Below are positions 23,101 to 34,359 of a stretch of DNA of 64,000 bases, one piece after another. The stretch's first letter is position 1, and each line of letters begins with the position of its first letter. Made by a program: the position numbers and the translations under genes. The DNA comes from Pelodera strongyloides (Eukaryota > Nematoda > Chromadorea > Rhabditida > Rhabditidae), in the NCBI GenBank assembly GCA_036852015.1, contig JAANDG010000140.1, forward strand, positions 214,677-278,676, written 5' to 3'. The notes beneath the pieces are model-generated. The model saw only the letters and a list, made by a program, of their open reading frames with translations, made no database searches and was not told where the DNA came from.

Positions 23101-23390
23101 CAGCGAGTTTCTGCAGTAATTTTGTACAGTAATTTTTCTATCCCGGAAATTCGGCATAGGAAAAAAATAAGGAAATTTTCAAATGTATCCTTTGAAGCAG
23201 TACACTTCTAATAATCTTTTTCATACGATACAAGGTAACGTAGTTATTCAAAATCCGTTTCAAAAACTGGCTGTTAAACACCTTCAGGCAATAAAATCCA
23301 CTAACCATCCTTCACTTGAATTTTGTACGGGCGAACTTTGGTCTTCTCCCTGTATGGCTCAAGCACGCCATTTGTACCATCGTCGGACAT
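13528..23390 (-). CDS. BTB-domain protein with AN1-like C-terminus (BTB-0)
   Basis: Eight exons on minus: 23306-23390, 22568-22677, 21811-21886, 21386-21466, 20336-20438, 20149-20236, 16393-16533 and 13528-13638; about 264 residues, phases all consistent. Start MSDDGTNGVLEPYREK. The BTB core is FYVNHYLLADQSPVFEKMFF in exon 2 and FELLRMAHLYDMAGLRKLC in exon 4, as in adaptors that recruit substrates to cullin-3 ligases (family knowledge). Exons 7-8 give C-x2-C-x10-C-x2-C-x4-C-x2-H-x4-C, AN1-like but without the last histidine. Exon 5 is four residues longer than in the paralogues. Introns 6 and 7 are very long: intron 6 contains a 3.5-kb inverted-repeat unit, intron 7 two TTAA elements. It is head-to-head with BTB-1. 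Confidence 0.8.
14074..14122. repeat. Poly-T tract in BTB-0 intron 7
   Basis: An almost pure run of T on plus (A on minus). Surrounding 13,780-14,730 contains repeated pieces with CCGACCCAA and GGGTCGG motifs in both orientations, so it is a foldback-type repeat region. Confidence 0.85.
14797..15190. repeat. Dispersed repeat, copy without insertion (partner at 42593-43449)
   Basis: Starts TTAAAGGAAACGTCAACGCA and ends near CCTTTAAAG. The same sequence at 42593-43449 is split by a TTAA element at the run of A after GCGCGATT, so this copy shows the unoccupied site. Confidence 0.65.
15187..15367. mobile_element. TTAA foldback, AGCGAAATACCGGCCGG family
   Basis: Ends TTAAAGAGAAATACGGCCGG and complement. 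Shares its right TTAA with the next element (15364). Confidence 0.8.
15364..16328. mobile_element. Large member of the GGGACGGGCCCATCAAAATAAA family carrying a tRNA-like sequence
   Basis: Left arm (15364-15670) and right arm (about 16200-16328) match the arms of the 3892-4341 element. Extra DNA of about 500 bases lies between them: inverted GAGCGCCCGCACGCGC / GCGCGCGTCCGGGCGCTC segments and a tRNA-like sequence at 15920-16003. The right TTAA is not preserved. Confidence 0.7.
15920..16003 (+). other. tRNA-Leu/Ser-like (class II) sequence, probably pseudogene
   Basis: The D-arm region TGGCCGAGTGGTCTAAGGCG matches tRNA-Leu well, the B box is GGTTCGATCC, and the outer ends pair (GTGCCTA with TGGGTAC). 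The T-stem is one base short and does not pair fully, and the anticodon loop is irregular. I read it as a degenerate tRNA captured by the surrounding element. Confidence 0.5.
16654..20148. mobile_element. 3.5-kb unit with ~200-bp inverted ends in BTB-0 intron 6
   Basis: Left end 16654-16850 starts TTAAAGGGATCGGGTCACTA; right end (about 19935-20145) is its complement from the GGTCACTACAAATCACCCC part inward for about 200 bases. The ends belong to the same superfamily as short TTAA elements in this window, but the 3-kb interior is unique and carries exon-like sequences on minus. The right terminal TTAA is altered (GTAA) and coincides with the splice donor of BTB-0 exon 6. It separates exon 6 from exon 7 of the host gene. 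It could instead be two half-elements flanking an unrelated insertion. Confidence 0.6.
17587..19463 (-). CDS. Hypothetical multi-exon ORF inside the 3.5-kb unit
   Basis: Phase-consistent exons on minus with good donors and acceptors: 19226-19303 (uncertain), 19067-19114, 18932-18983, 18512-18645, 17906-17974, 17587-17691 (stop). A possible earlier exon lies near 19396-19463. They give about 150 residues, for instance FDYTIFSSLFMKLATCGFFV, then a charged stretch KQGEVEKEEIRQTSKR, ending NLELELSEVHD-stop. I recognise no family and no transposase motif. The first exon may be false: part of it equals the end of the palindromic repeat at 30624-31364. The phase of the start would also allow splicing to BTB-0 exon 6. 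Function unknown. Confidence 0.45.
20592..21012. mobile_element. TTAA foldback, GGGAGAGGCTCACGAGA family
   Basis: Ends TTAAAGGGAGAGGCTCACGA and complement, arms about 180 bases with CGGCCAGGTACCGTAG near the centre. Lies in BTB-0 intron 4. Second copy at 42765-43225; decayed relative around 22,740-22,930. Confidence 0.8.
22023..22203. mobile_element. TTAA foldback, AGCGAAATACCGGCCGG family
   Basis: Ends TTAAAGCGAAATACCGGCCG and complement, in BTB-0 intron 2. The best preserved copy of this family here. Confidence 0.85.
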
Positions 23391-24025
23391 GACTGGAACA
23401 TAAAAAATACATAGGTATTCAAAATTTCAAAACATGTTAGTTCATAGATCTCATAAAATGCTGTTGTTCCACAAATAACCCAATAAACAAGAGTTATTTG
23501 CGGACAACGCAAGCAGTACAACAAGAAAAGCGCATTTGATGAATTACAAGTACAAATAAATAATCGAAATAAATAATAGCACTAAAACGGGGGAAAAGGT
23601 CAAACGTTGTGTGTGTGAAATTACGCACTTTCTTCGAAATGGGGGGAGGGTTATTATCGTTTTGCTAACTAATCAATATGATGAAGGGCGTGGCAGGTTA
23701 GCTAAAGCTAGACACTAGACACCAAAAGAATGATTAATCACAACCATGTCTGCGAAAGAGTCCCGTTATTTCCACACTATATAATTTTCTATAATTTCTT
23801 ATTTCTTATTAATTATTAATTATTAGTACTAATTATTCTTTTTTTATTTCACCTTTTTCGCTTATTCATGGGTATTATTCTTTTGGAATATTGTATTCTT
23901 CCTTGTTGTATTCTCTTTGTATTTATATTCTGTGCTGTTTATTTATATTTGGCGCTTTTCTACTTTTCTAAATATAATTAAGAAGCGAGCACTCAGAGCT
24001 CGCGTCTTAAATTAAATATTTAGTC
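23391..24025. promoter_or_regulatory. Shared upstream region of divergent BTB-0 and BTB-1
   Basis: The start codons of the two head-to-head genes are 635 bases apart and nothing else is coded between them, so promoters of both must lie here or overlap. AT-rich. The 190 bases before BTB-1 resemble those before BTB-2 (28,680-28,871), both ending TTTAGTCATG, consistent with duplication including promoter and trans-splice site. Specific factor sites are not identifiable by eye. Confidence 0.5.
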
Positions 24026-27000
24026 ATGTCTGACAATGATACAAATACCGTGCTTGAACCGTACAGGGAGAAGTCCATTCTGCGTCCTTTCAAAATTCAA
24101 GTGAAGGATGGTGAGTTTCCTTGCTTGAAAAGGTTTAGTGTTCCAAAACCGATTTTTGAAACCTATATTGTACAACTAGATTTACTTGTATCGTACGATA
24201 ACAATAAGTTTGCTCTATTGTGGTTTGCATGGCTACGACCCGGCTTGTTAAAATGTACAGTAGAATTTCAGCGTCTTAGTGCAGCGCCGGTTTTTTTTTT
24301 ATTCTAATAATACAGTAATTTGCACATGCGAATGCAGTTGTCCAAAATGCGTTACGTCTTTTATATAAGTCACACTACTTGCGTTACATATTAACATATG
24401 TTACAAATACGTTACAAAATACGAATTTATATAGCCAAATCAAACTGATTTAAAGCCGTTGTAAGCCAAGGCCGAAACTCAGAACGCTTCACCCAACACG
24501 ACGTAGAATTAGTTGTACGGTGCGTAAGCTAAGATAATTGCTGGTTTATAGCAATCGCAACCTAGGTCACTCTTTCTACGTCAATCACTATCTGCTCGGG
24601 GAGCAGTCGCCAGTTTTTGTGAAAATGTTCTTCGGAGAATTCAAAGAAGCCCGCGATCTCGAGGCTCATCTGCCGGTTCGTTTTAAGTGATATGACACCT
24701 GGTCGGGTAATTGAACGCACGTATTATATGCAATTACCTATGTATTTACGGCTTACGGCACAGAACAGAACATAGCTCCGAGTTTATTCACTTACATAAT
24801 TGTGTTCATTGCATGTGTGTGAGCAGAGACCGGATTCACGAACGGACTCTCAGGGTAACTTACGTATATTTTGGGTGTACTTTTGACAAGTTTAACTCTC
24901 ATCCAGGGTGAAAATCCGTTGATTCTTCCATTTCTTGGCTTTCCCGATTACAGTAGAAAGTAAATTTTTGTTTTCGGGTCCCGAATCTGCAAACTGGTTG
25001 AATCTGAAGAAATAAAGTAAAGAGCGAGATAACTCTAAAATTTCCGGAAATTTGAAAATTTTCAGGAAGAAAGTGTCAGATCCCTGAATCTCCTCTTTTC
25101 CACACTTGGAATGGGCTATCCGCTACCGAGGGAAATCACAGGTAACAACAACGTGAAGCACTGCACTGTCGCCGCTCGAAAATAAGGGTCCGAGTATGCG
25201 CGGGGGCTAGAATGGCGCACATGGGCCGTGCCGGGTCCCTCCAACGGTGCGCAACATGTGGATCGATATAGCTTGTTGCGCCAATACTTCCCGGTGGCTC
25301 ACGAAGACGATTTATCTCTGCCAGAATTACCCGTTACAAATATATACCAAGTTTTTTTTACAAGAACCTCAAAATCGATACTGTTTCACTTTTTTGGCTA
25401 TTTTGGTTTGAATTTGGACCTTTTGCAGACGACGGCCTTTTCGAGCTTCTTCGCATGGCCCATATGTACGACATTGAAGGCCTTCGAATGCGCTGTGTCG
25501 ACTATATTAGTAAGTAGTGTTGGAGTCTATGTGTATATTATGTGAAAAACTGATTCACGGTCGACATCCACAGGTACATAGTAATGAAAAAAATTGTAAA
25601 AGGTGTGAGAGAGATGTAGAGTGATGAGGGAGTGAAAGTTAAAGGCTAAAGGTTAAAGCTAGGACTGTTCTTCAGGGCCCCGAAGGGGTCCCTGCAGTCC
25701 GCTCTGAAATGTGTCTTACTGTAAATTTTGAGTACGCAGACTTACTATACACGTTTTTAGGAAAACGCGTGTGCCCTAAGGATATAATGAAAAGTGAAGA
25801 ATTGATTTGGATGTGTACTTTGCTCCAATTTCTTATCGATGATGGACATGAGTAAGAATTTCGTACAACAGAGTCCTGTGGACTGTACATGCAGATTATA
25901 CCTTCTTTGACCAACAATGCTAAATATAATTTTCATTGGGTCCTTAGAAATTTTCATGGAAATTTTGTTTATTTGGCGGATGTAAATGTAGTTGCATCCT
26001 AACTTTGAAGCCAACCCAAATCTATTCAGTGACTACAAAGAAGTGAAGTTGGATGTCGCCGACAGTATTGCTTCCGTGACTATCCCTCAACTTACCGTCA
26101 TCTGTATTTTGGAAAGGGTATGTTATTGAAAATTAGTATTGGATTGCGCCAGCAGTGCGCGAATGCTGTGCCGTGCCACAACGCGTTTAAATGGCGCAAC
26201 TGAAGCGTACATGTTGCGCACAATCCCCCAGATGTTAATTGCACACCGTTTGAGCATTTCTGGCTCACCACTTGCGCACCATGGCCAGAGGTGTTTTCAC
26301 CGTCCGGCTGTGCGCTGCGAAGAATTTTTTATGGCGCGGAGGGTCAAAAGAGGCGTAGTAGATTTTGCTGTAATCTTATTTATGTACTAAGTGTAAGCTA
26401 CACCGCACGGTGTGTGCTATGATGAAATGAAACAATATGCAAATCATTCAGCTCGATTGTAGAATTACATTCCCATAGAAATAACGTTGCCAGCCGTCCC
26501 GTGCTCAAGTTATTTTTTGCAGTGACCGACACTTCAAAGAAAAAAAGTGTCAATTTCAGATCAAGGACTCCGATCTGCTGGAGGCAATTCTTGAGACGTC
26601 AACCAAGAACACGGCCCTATTCAGGAGTCAGTGCCGTAATCTGGAATATTGTGCTTTCGATGAGGATTTTGGCGAAGGCACAAACAAGAAATATGTGGTG
26701 GGTTACTTTCTGGCATATTAGACCTGACATCTTATTTGCTCTTATAAAGCAGAGAAAAATTGTCGACTTTTTGCTCCAGCCTCTTCTCTATCAATAGGGA
26801 CGGAATCGTACTCAGTCCCCTGATTGCCTATCGAATTTATCGATCAGGATAAAAGCAATTAAGAATTTGAAACCGGTGTTTCTAAGTAAAGTACAAAGAA
26901 AAAGGTGACTCCGACTTCCACCTAGCGCCTTTCCACCTCCATAGTAAAATATCAGGCAAAAAAGTGTATTTGTTCCTTTTATATGAAAAAACTAAGTGGT

Positions 27001-27295
27001 TAGGCACTTAGTATGGTTCTCAAGAGCGATATGGATATAGCTTACATTGTGTGTTGTGTGAAATGCCAGTACATCGAGCCTGGCGAATGTTGGGCGAGGT
27101 GCGCGGTGATTTTTCAGATTCTAGACTGTTTCGCGTTGAATTTGAATTCCATACAGGCCACTAATTTTCTAATTTTGTTTGCAGGGCCATATTCGGTGTT
27201 CGAAGTGTCGCCATCGCTTATGTACTGTTCATTTTGGACCGGTTGGCACCAAGAAGAATAACAGGCTGAAAATCAACCGCAGTTCTTTCAAGTGA
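24026..27295 (+). CDS. BTB-domain protein (BTB-1), degenerate zinc segment
   Basis: Eight exons: 24026-24110, 24566-24675, 25066-25141, 25429-25509, 25761-25851, 26030-26117, 26560-26697, 27185-27295; 259 residues, phases consistent. N-terminus MSDNDTNTVLEPYREKSILR; BTB segments HYLLGEQSPVFVKMFFGEF and LFELLRMAHMYDIEGLRMRC; then a helical region (WMCTLLQFLIDDGHE) in the position where many BTB proteins have a BACK-like part. The C-terminal exon keeps C-x2-C-x4-C-x2-H but lacks the earlier C-x2-C pair and the last H/C ligands of BTB-2 and BTB-3, so metal binding may be lost. The 3' end, from exon 7 onward, has been copied to 36,500-37,660. A 3'UTR AATAAA occurs near 27,505. Confidence 0.85.
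25165..25260. repeat. GC-rich GCGCA-type hairpin repeat in BTB-1 intron 3
   Basis: Sharp rise in GC with self-complementary pieces (GTCGCCGCTCGAAAATAAGG; GCGCGGGG; GTGCGCAAC). Similar blocks: 12,843-12,938, 26,130-26,345, 29,045-29,345, 40,975-41,165, 50,919-51,240. Non-coding. Confidence 0.5.
26130..26345. repeat. GC-rich GCGCA-type repeat in BTB-1 intron 6
   Basis: Repeats TTGCGC/GCGCAA words (GCCAGCAGTGCGCGAATG, GTTGCGCACAATC, ACTTGCGCACCATG) in an AT-rich intron. No gene. Confidence 0.5.
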
Positions 27296-28871
27296 CAGCC
27301 AGATGTCTGACACTAGCAATCATTGTTTCACTTTGTCCTGCTTACTTTGTGTTTCACATCTACTCTGTACGTGCATACTCATGTTGTTTATTTTGCTCCG
27401 TTGGTCTCTTCGCCTGCCTTTTTCAAGTTATTGTATTTGTCACAAATTATTCGTTGGTCTCTTGCGTGTGTTGTGCTACCTTTGTTCTTTGTGTAAGTAC
27501 TTGAAATAAATAACGCCGCATACTGAATACGGTGCAAATATAACCGTAATAAATATGAATACGTGTGTGTTTGATACGCTCCAATGAAGTTTCTCCATCC
27601 AGTGCTTTATCTAATGTCGTCTTGCAGTCCTTTAAATGGCCGATAAGCTAAAGTTACAGAAGTTGGGCCAACGGATGATGACAAATCGACCTCTGTTGGG
27701 TCAGTATGTTTAATAATTAATAATAATACTTTTATATAATAATAGAGATCGGCGGGTACCATAAAAATCCATATTTCTTGGACAGCGACTCCCTATTTGA
27801 TTCTGTAATCGAACACTTTTCATCCGTAAATGTCTGTGCTCTGTGCTATGCTGGAGAACGGACCGAGTCCCGTTCCGAGTGCGCGGTCCGTTTGCAAACG
27901 TACCGGGTGCACGGGCCGAGTACCCGGACCGTACCGATTTGAAAACGGACCGAGTACCGTCCCGGGTGTAGGTTCCGGTACACGTTCCGAATTCCTATGT
28001 TCCTCATTCGCAGTTTCGCGGTAATCGTAATCCCACGTTTCCTCCCAAACAAGCGGGAAGCCCGGGATTCCGTCCTTATTGCGAGCGCTAATTAGGGACC
28101 TTGTCGCTAACACTAGGCCGTGCCTAGTGTTTAATTGCGGGACATGATTGGCTAATCTGTCAGGAAACATGCGACTTTTCTTATTGCGCGGGATTGGATG
28201 ATTAGCTGACAGGAAACGCGGGATTTATTTTTGTTTCGCGGGAAACGTGCAGTAGAAGAACAGAGTATCATAATCGATTTTCTAAAGAAAGGCGAAAAAG
28301 AATTCCACTAACGCACGATTGGCACGCGTGTGTGGTTGGCGCAGTGACTAATGCGTTGCTTTCTAGGAAATGGGTCAATGGTTCGAATCCTGCAAAATGT
28401 GCAAAACGAGTAATTTAAAAAGTGCTAAAGCTACCGTAGTCGATATTTTGAATTTTGTCGGGAAGGTCGATGTGGCGGTCGGAGTGGAAGATCCCGGTAC
28501 GCACTCGCGCGTACCGGGATCTACACTCGGAACGGAACTCGGTACTTTTGGCTACCCGAGTGGAAGTTACGTTCTCTACTCATACATACTACATTATCGA
28601 TTAGTTAGCGGGAGTTACCAATATCGATTGATTGCAATGCTTCATCACAAAAGTAGACATTCCCCATTATTTACTTATACTTTATTTGCTATTGCTACTA
28701 TTTCTTATCGTCGTGTATTCTTATTTATTCTTTTTCTTTGACTTCCCTTCTTTTATTCACGTATATTGTTCCTTTGAACTGCGCGTTGGTTCTTGCTGTA
28801 CTTAATTAATATGTTCTGTATTTGTATTTGGTGCTAGATTCTTGGTAGAATTTATATGAAATGCTTTAGTC
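27296..28871. other. BTB-1 to BTB-2 intergenic region with two repeats
   Basis: 27,296-27,700 is 3' flank duplicated at 37,218-37,660. From about 27,850 to 28,546 lies a foldback with ends CGAGTCCCGTTCCGAG / CTCGGAACGGAACTCGG and repeated CCGAGTACCG words; inside is a segment (28,010-28,230) found inverted at 35,930-36,140, and a tRNA-like sequence. The last 190 bases look like BTB-2 promoter. Confidence 0.6.
28334..28410 (+). other. tRNA-like sequence within a foldback repeat
   Basis: A-box-like TTGGCGCAGTGACTAATGCG and B-box GGTTCGAATCC at tRNA spacing. The acceptor ends do not pair, so it is a tRNA-derived passenger rather than a functional gene. Confidence 0.4.
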
Positions 28872-31800
28872 ATGTCTGACGATGATGCAAATACTGTGCT
28901 TGAACCGTACACGGAGAAGACCATTCTGCGTCCTTTCAAAATTCAAGTGAAGGATGGTGAGTGTGTTTCATTGCTGAAAAGGTTTAAAGCGTTCTAACAC
29001 CCGTTTTTTGAGACTTATTTTAAACAAACCAACGTGCGTTTAAAAACGTCCCGGTAAGCTTCACTTCGTTGAACCTCCTCGCTCGCGCCGCACATAAAGA
29101 GGTTTAGTCACGGCGCGGCGGCGAACCGCCTCTAGTCCCTCGAGGGTGCGCGGCGAGCTCCCCATGGGTGCGCTGGTGCGCACATGTGATACGAGTCCGA
29201 AAAGTGTGCAGATGACGCACCGCCTGTGCACCCTAGAGGGTTGCGCCGCTTCCGCTTCTCTGTTGTGGCAGACCCATTTTTTGATGCGCGGCGATGCCGC
29301 GGTGTTTCTACAGTGCGCGCAACTCGATAGAGAAGAGTTCACTGTTTTTTTTATGAATGCCGCTTTATTCAGACGTACAATCATCACACATAGACTTTAG
29401 CATGTAGAATCCAGGGTCCCGTTTTTTTTCCAGAAGTCGGGGATCTTCATTGTAGTTCCAATCCGGGCCGTGCCTCTTGGCCGATGTGTCCCATAGAGAG
29501 TAGAGGGTAGGGAAGTGACCAATGTAGAGAAGACGGAATACAGAATACAGAGCGAAACGTCCGTCCTAAGGCTAGGCAAGGGGAGCGCCATAACTTTATT
29601 CCCGACGCCGTGGCACGTTTGCATGGGTGAGAGACGAGAACTTTGCCAGTGAGCCACGACGCCCCCTAACCACCCTTTGATTGCAATAACTACCTAGGTC
29701 ACTCCTTCTACGTCAACCACTACCTACTCGGTGAGCAGTCGCCCGTTTTTATGAAAATATTCTTCGGAGAATTCAAAGAAGCACGCGATCTCGAGGCTCA
29801 TCTGCCGGTTCGTTTTAAGTGATATGACGTGTGGTTTGAAACAAATTTTGGACAATGCAATTCCTTGTTTTCAATGCAATTATCCGCGCCTAAATATGAT
29901 TTCCGACACAATGTGAATAGGTCGATGCAACGCTTTAATTAAAATGGTACTGTTTGTTGTTTATGAAATTCATATTCCAATGTATTGCTCAGGAGGCACA
30001 GAAAATGTACACATAAAAAACTCCCGTGCTGTAAATAAGAACACAGACAGTACCTAACCATAAGTTTCGTTTTCAGGACGAAAGTGTCGAGACCCTGAAT
30101 CTCATCTTTTCCACAATTGGAATGGGCTATCCAGTACCGAAGGAAATCTCAGGTATCAACAAAGTGAATATTTTTATTGCAGTACTTCGACTGAATTCGT
30201 ATTTAAAAATTGTGTTCCATGTATCATCAGCGTTTGTATCACATTTTCTAAAACTGCTTTTTCATCTCTACCTTTTATTTGCTCTCTCCAAATGGATATG
30301 ATTAGAACGAAAATCTGATTATTGACATTTTAGACGACGGCCTTTTTGAACTTATTCGTATGGTTCACTTGTACGACATGGCAGCCCTGCGTAAGCGATG
30401 TGTCGATTATATTGGTAAGTAGTGTTTGGAATGGGCGCATTGCGTAGAAATCGGATTCATAAACGGGACCACGACACTAGTAATATCTTTTGATATGATT
30501 TCTATCTCGGATTGATCATTTTTGCCAATAAAAGGTAGAAAGAAGGGGGACGGGTTGTTAGCGTTGAGGTGCAATTATGCTGATTGTTAACTGGCAATTA
30601 GAGCGACAACTAAGAATTCACCAGTGGCCGTATGCACGAACACGAACGACGGGGACCTCCCGGCCGGGAGGTACCCGCTAGAGCCGTCCCCACCCGATGT
30701 GTGGCCCCCGGTATGCACGAAACTCCGGGTGCGGGAGGCTGACGCAGTTTTGGATTTTGGCGCGTAATTTGAATTTTATTAATTTATACTCGATTTTTGG
30801 AGCAAAATTCAATTTTTTTTCCAGTAAAAGGATAGGAAAGGAAGATAAAATTCCATAATTATACCATACTCTTGTCTATATTATTTGGGTTTCTCTTTTG
30901 GTTATTTTATGGAAAGAACGACAGTTATATGGTAAAAACCACACTACTTATACATGTTGCGGTGCTAATGAATTTAATAGTCTTTATTATAAATTTAAGG
31001 AGTTTCGAGTGAGGTTTGTGTGTTAAGCCCGTTGTTTTCGAATATTCGGCTTAAATACTACAATGTGCAGAAAACAATCAGCCCCTCGTAAACACATCGT
31101 ATGTCAGCAAAGCTTTTGTTTCTTAACTGTCTTAGGTTCCCAGCTAACCTAAATGAGCTTACTAAACAAAAAAATGGAATATTACAACAAAGAATCCGTT
31201 GTAATAGTTGGAACCCGGCCATTTTGGCCGGGTACGAAATTTGCCCCCACGGGAGCCTCCGGGGACCTCCCAGAGTTTCGTGCATACCGGAAGACGGCCT
31301 CTGGCCGGGAGCCTCCCACTGGGGACACCTGGGAGGCTCCCAGTACGTTCGTGCATACGGCCACAGATGTATATTTGGTGCAAACTGAACCTACCGGGTC
31401 CAGTCAAAAAGGGGCGGGGTCAGGCCGTCAGGCACCTATTAGCCTAACTTAAAGTGGAATTCAAGGCTCCAAACTTAAACAAAAGAGTAACCGGTCATGA
31501 CGGATCGATTGCAGGAAAAAAATATCAATTGATTGTTTATCGATTTGTACGACATTTTCTCCATTAAAAATGTTCGGATATGCACACAAATCGCATTCTA
31601 CGTGTGTTTTTTCGTTACTTAGGTCGTAGCGAGGTTTGTCGCAGTTTTGCTTGGCGTTTGGGTAATGGGAATGGTCATGCCAAGAAAATTATTGTATGAA
31701 TGCGCCAGTGAAAAACTAAAGTACATACATTTTTGTTAAAATATTCAAATATTCCTCAAAATCGTTTTAGGAAAGCGCATGTGCCCTAAGGAAACAAGGA

Positions 31801-33583
31801 ACAGCGAAGAATTGATTTGGATGTCTACTTTGCTCCAATTCCTTATTGATGATGGACATGAGTAAGCTTTCAGTAAACACTTCACACATAGACATAGAGA
31901 ACGATCATAGAGATACTAGAAATGGTATTATGTTTTGGCGATGAGATTGATTTATGACACGTATGTTGGAACATAATCGAATCGTTCTCTATTCCGTGGT
32001 TTATTCAAATGCATATACGCGTGTAATACAGTTGACGTAAATTTGTTTCAGAAAGAAACCCATAATATCCCGCGTCATTCCGCTCAAAAATAAAACTCAT
32101 ATGACCAAGCGCAATTACACCTCGTAGCTCCACAAAATAGTTTATTACAATAAGTTTTAGTGGGTCGGTGTAGATATTTGATGTGGTACACTTTGCCTTT
32201 GAAACCAAATCTATTCAGGGACTACAAAGAAGTGAAGTTGGATATCGCCGACAGTATTGCTTCCGTGACTATCCCTCAGCTTATCATCATCCGTATTTGG
32301 GAAAAGGTAGTTTATTAGGCAAACAATCGTAACATGAATGGGACAGTAGAAATTAACTCTCTTTTCTCGATGTCTTCCTTTAATCAAATCTAAAGGCGCA
32401 GTCGAGATGGACACCTAGAAAAAAAATACATGTAAAATAATTGTCGAAAAAATGCCGTAATTTGTACCGTAATTGAAACTAAAATTAATCTATCATTTGC
32501 ATGTGTATTGTGTATGCATGGAAATTGCATTCTTTTCTGGTGGTCCGTCTCGAACCAAAGTTTTCTTTTCCGGAAAAAGTAGGAAAACGTCCATCTTGTA
32601 TGCGCCCTAAAGGGTATCAAAGTATCAACTAATTATCATTATGTAATTCAAAATTTACTACGTAGTATACGTACCCGTCCTTAGTTTCCCCTGCGATATA
32701 TTTTTTATTTAGTTATTGGACAGAAAATAATTATAAATTCGCGTGCAGACCAGAATAATTATAAGTAGAATAATTATAAATTGCTTTCGATTCCTGTTCG
32801 GTGCCTTTGCCTTGCGAAAGTTGTGGTTAATTAATCGATAAGTCTCCTCTCCTTCTGTGCCCTCCTTTTTAGTGTTTGCCTGGGAGGGCCAACTGCGCAG
32901 CTCACCCCCAGCCGGCCGAGCAGTGCACCAAAAAAGGGGGAGAGAGCAGCTGCGTGCGCTGTGCGCTGCCCGGTTGAGGACCAGAGATAAGTAAATACAT
33001 AGTACTGAACAGCGAACTAATTTCAGGTTAAGGAAGTTCGTTTCCTGCAGACGATCATTGAAACTTCCTGCAAGAATACTTCGCTTCTCGAGAACGAGAA
33101 GCATACTCTGGGATATGCTTACACTAGTGATAATTACACTTTCTGTTGTCGGTGCCCAATACCATCGGAGACGCAGGTTGGTTTTTTTTTAATAGTGGTA
33201 CACAAAATACAATGCATATATTATGTGCGAAAAGATTGGCGGGGTAAATTTTAAGGCTAATGGAAAAAAATGGGGTAAGTTTCATTTAAGTGCATTGCGC
33301 CTCCAAAATTTATTAGATAATCTAAAGGCCATGCTAATACTGTACTTGGTGTAATTACTTGAATAAAGTTGTGTGAAGTACATGCGTAAAGTGGTGTGTA
33401 AATTTGGGTGGATTACAAAAATATTGTTTTCTCTTGCGACTGCCTACGCTAAACGCAGCATTTTTGCAGGCCATTCTCACTTGTAAGAAGTGTTCCCAAA
33501 GGTTCTGTCCAATGCATCATGTTGATACTCATTGCCCCAAGAAACCCGATCTGCTGAAAATCGACCGTACTCGACTTTGCTAG
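28872..33583 (+). CDS. BTB-domain protein with AN1-like zinc finger (BTB-2)
   Basis: Eight exons: 28872-28956, 29698-29807, 30077-30152, 30334-30414, 31771-31861, 32219-32306, 33027-33176, 33470-33583; 264 residues, phases consistent. Start MSDDDANTVLEPYTEK. BTB core HSFYVNHYLLGEQSPVFMKI and LFELIRMVHLYDMAALRKRC. Exons 7 and 8 together give the full ligand series C-x2-C-x11-C-x2-C-x4-C-x2-H-x4-H-C, close to the AN1 pattern known from proteins linked to ubiquitin and stress. Stop after LKIDRTRLC, a tail shared with the paralogues. Intron 4 carries a 740-base palindromic repeat (30,624-31,364); intron 1 a GC-rich hairpin block. AATAAA in the 3' flank near 33,795. Confidence 0.85.
29045..29345. 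repeat. GC-rich GCGCA-type repeat in BTB-2 intron 1
   Basis: Dense GCGC words on both strands (TCGCGCCGCACATAAAG, CACGGCGCGGCGGCGAAC, GATGCGCGGCGATGCC). The two ORFs over it are chance. Confidence 0.5.
30624..31364. mobile_element. Foldback with GTGGCCGTATGCACGAAC ends
   Basis: The left end GTGGCCGTATGCACGAAC (30624) is complemented exactly at the right end (31347-31364). GC-rich subterminal parts repeat CGGGACCTCCC / GGGAGGCTCC in both orientations; the centre is AT-rich. In BTB-2 intron 4. One end of the same repeat is seen at 19,250-19,290, inside the ORF-bearing unit. Confidence 0.75.
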
Positions 33584-34257
33584 TTCGTACCGACTAGAAC
33601 CAAGGATCATTGCATGCATTTTGAATCTATATATGTATACTACCCTTTCATGATTACCTTGTGTTGTGCTTCGCATTCATACTTATTGTATTCTTCATTT
33701 AACATAGCTCTTCAAAAATAGAAGGGTGTTCAGCCCATCAGTTGTTTTTGACTGTTGGATACTTCGCTACCTTCGTTCTTTGCGAAACTTGTTTAAATAA
33801 ATGATTTCGACATTTTTCGCTTAGAAATGAAAAGAAAAAAGATGCGAAGTGACATCGAAATGAAAGTGAAGTTACATTGGCATGTGTTGCAGGCTTAAAA
33901 ATGCATAAACAGCCTAGTGGGCTACAGTTGGTCAACATGCTTTCCTTCAGTTGTCTTCGCCAAGCCCAAGCAGTTCCGCCGTGAGTGCCAGGGAGACGGA
34001 ATGGTCCGCAAAAAGAATCTACCCATCGAGTACAACCCTTGAAAGGACTTTTCTGTGCACGAATTAAAGTGTACAATATAAAGAAAAACGAAAATTGTTG
34101 AAAATTTCTCTTGGGCAATCCTTTTACGACGCTTTGAAACTTGTTGTGTGGCCAACCATGAAGAGACGCAGGAAACAAGTCAACACAAAACTATTATAAA
34201 AACGCAGAAAACAAGTCCCTTAATTTACATTTACACGTTAAATTCAATACTTAATTA
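33584..34257. other. BTB-2 3' flank and spacer
   Basis: Contains a BTB-type 3'UTR piece (CTACCTTCGTTCTTTGCGAA, then AAATAAAT) and downstream TTR-type 3' flank (ACGCAGGAAACAAGTC). No exon seen. Confidence 0.5.
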
Positions 34258-34320
34258 TTAATGCATGTGAAAGCAGTCTATGAATCCGCTATCGGAATCA
34301 GTTGACAGTTCCTGTCTTCC
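34258..34320 (-). pseudogene. Decayed last-exon copy of a transthyretin-like gene
   Basis: Minus-strand sequence resembles the final TTR exon at 48500-48561 (ATTAATG...GCA...CTATGAATCCGC; TTGACAGTTCCTG acceptor side) but with many changes and no other exons in order. Confidence 0.55.
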
Positions 34321-34359
34321 TGTTACATACATAATCCCTTTGTAGTTTTTTTTACCTTT

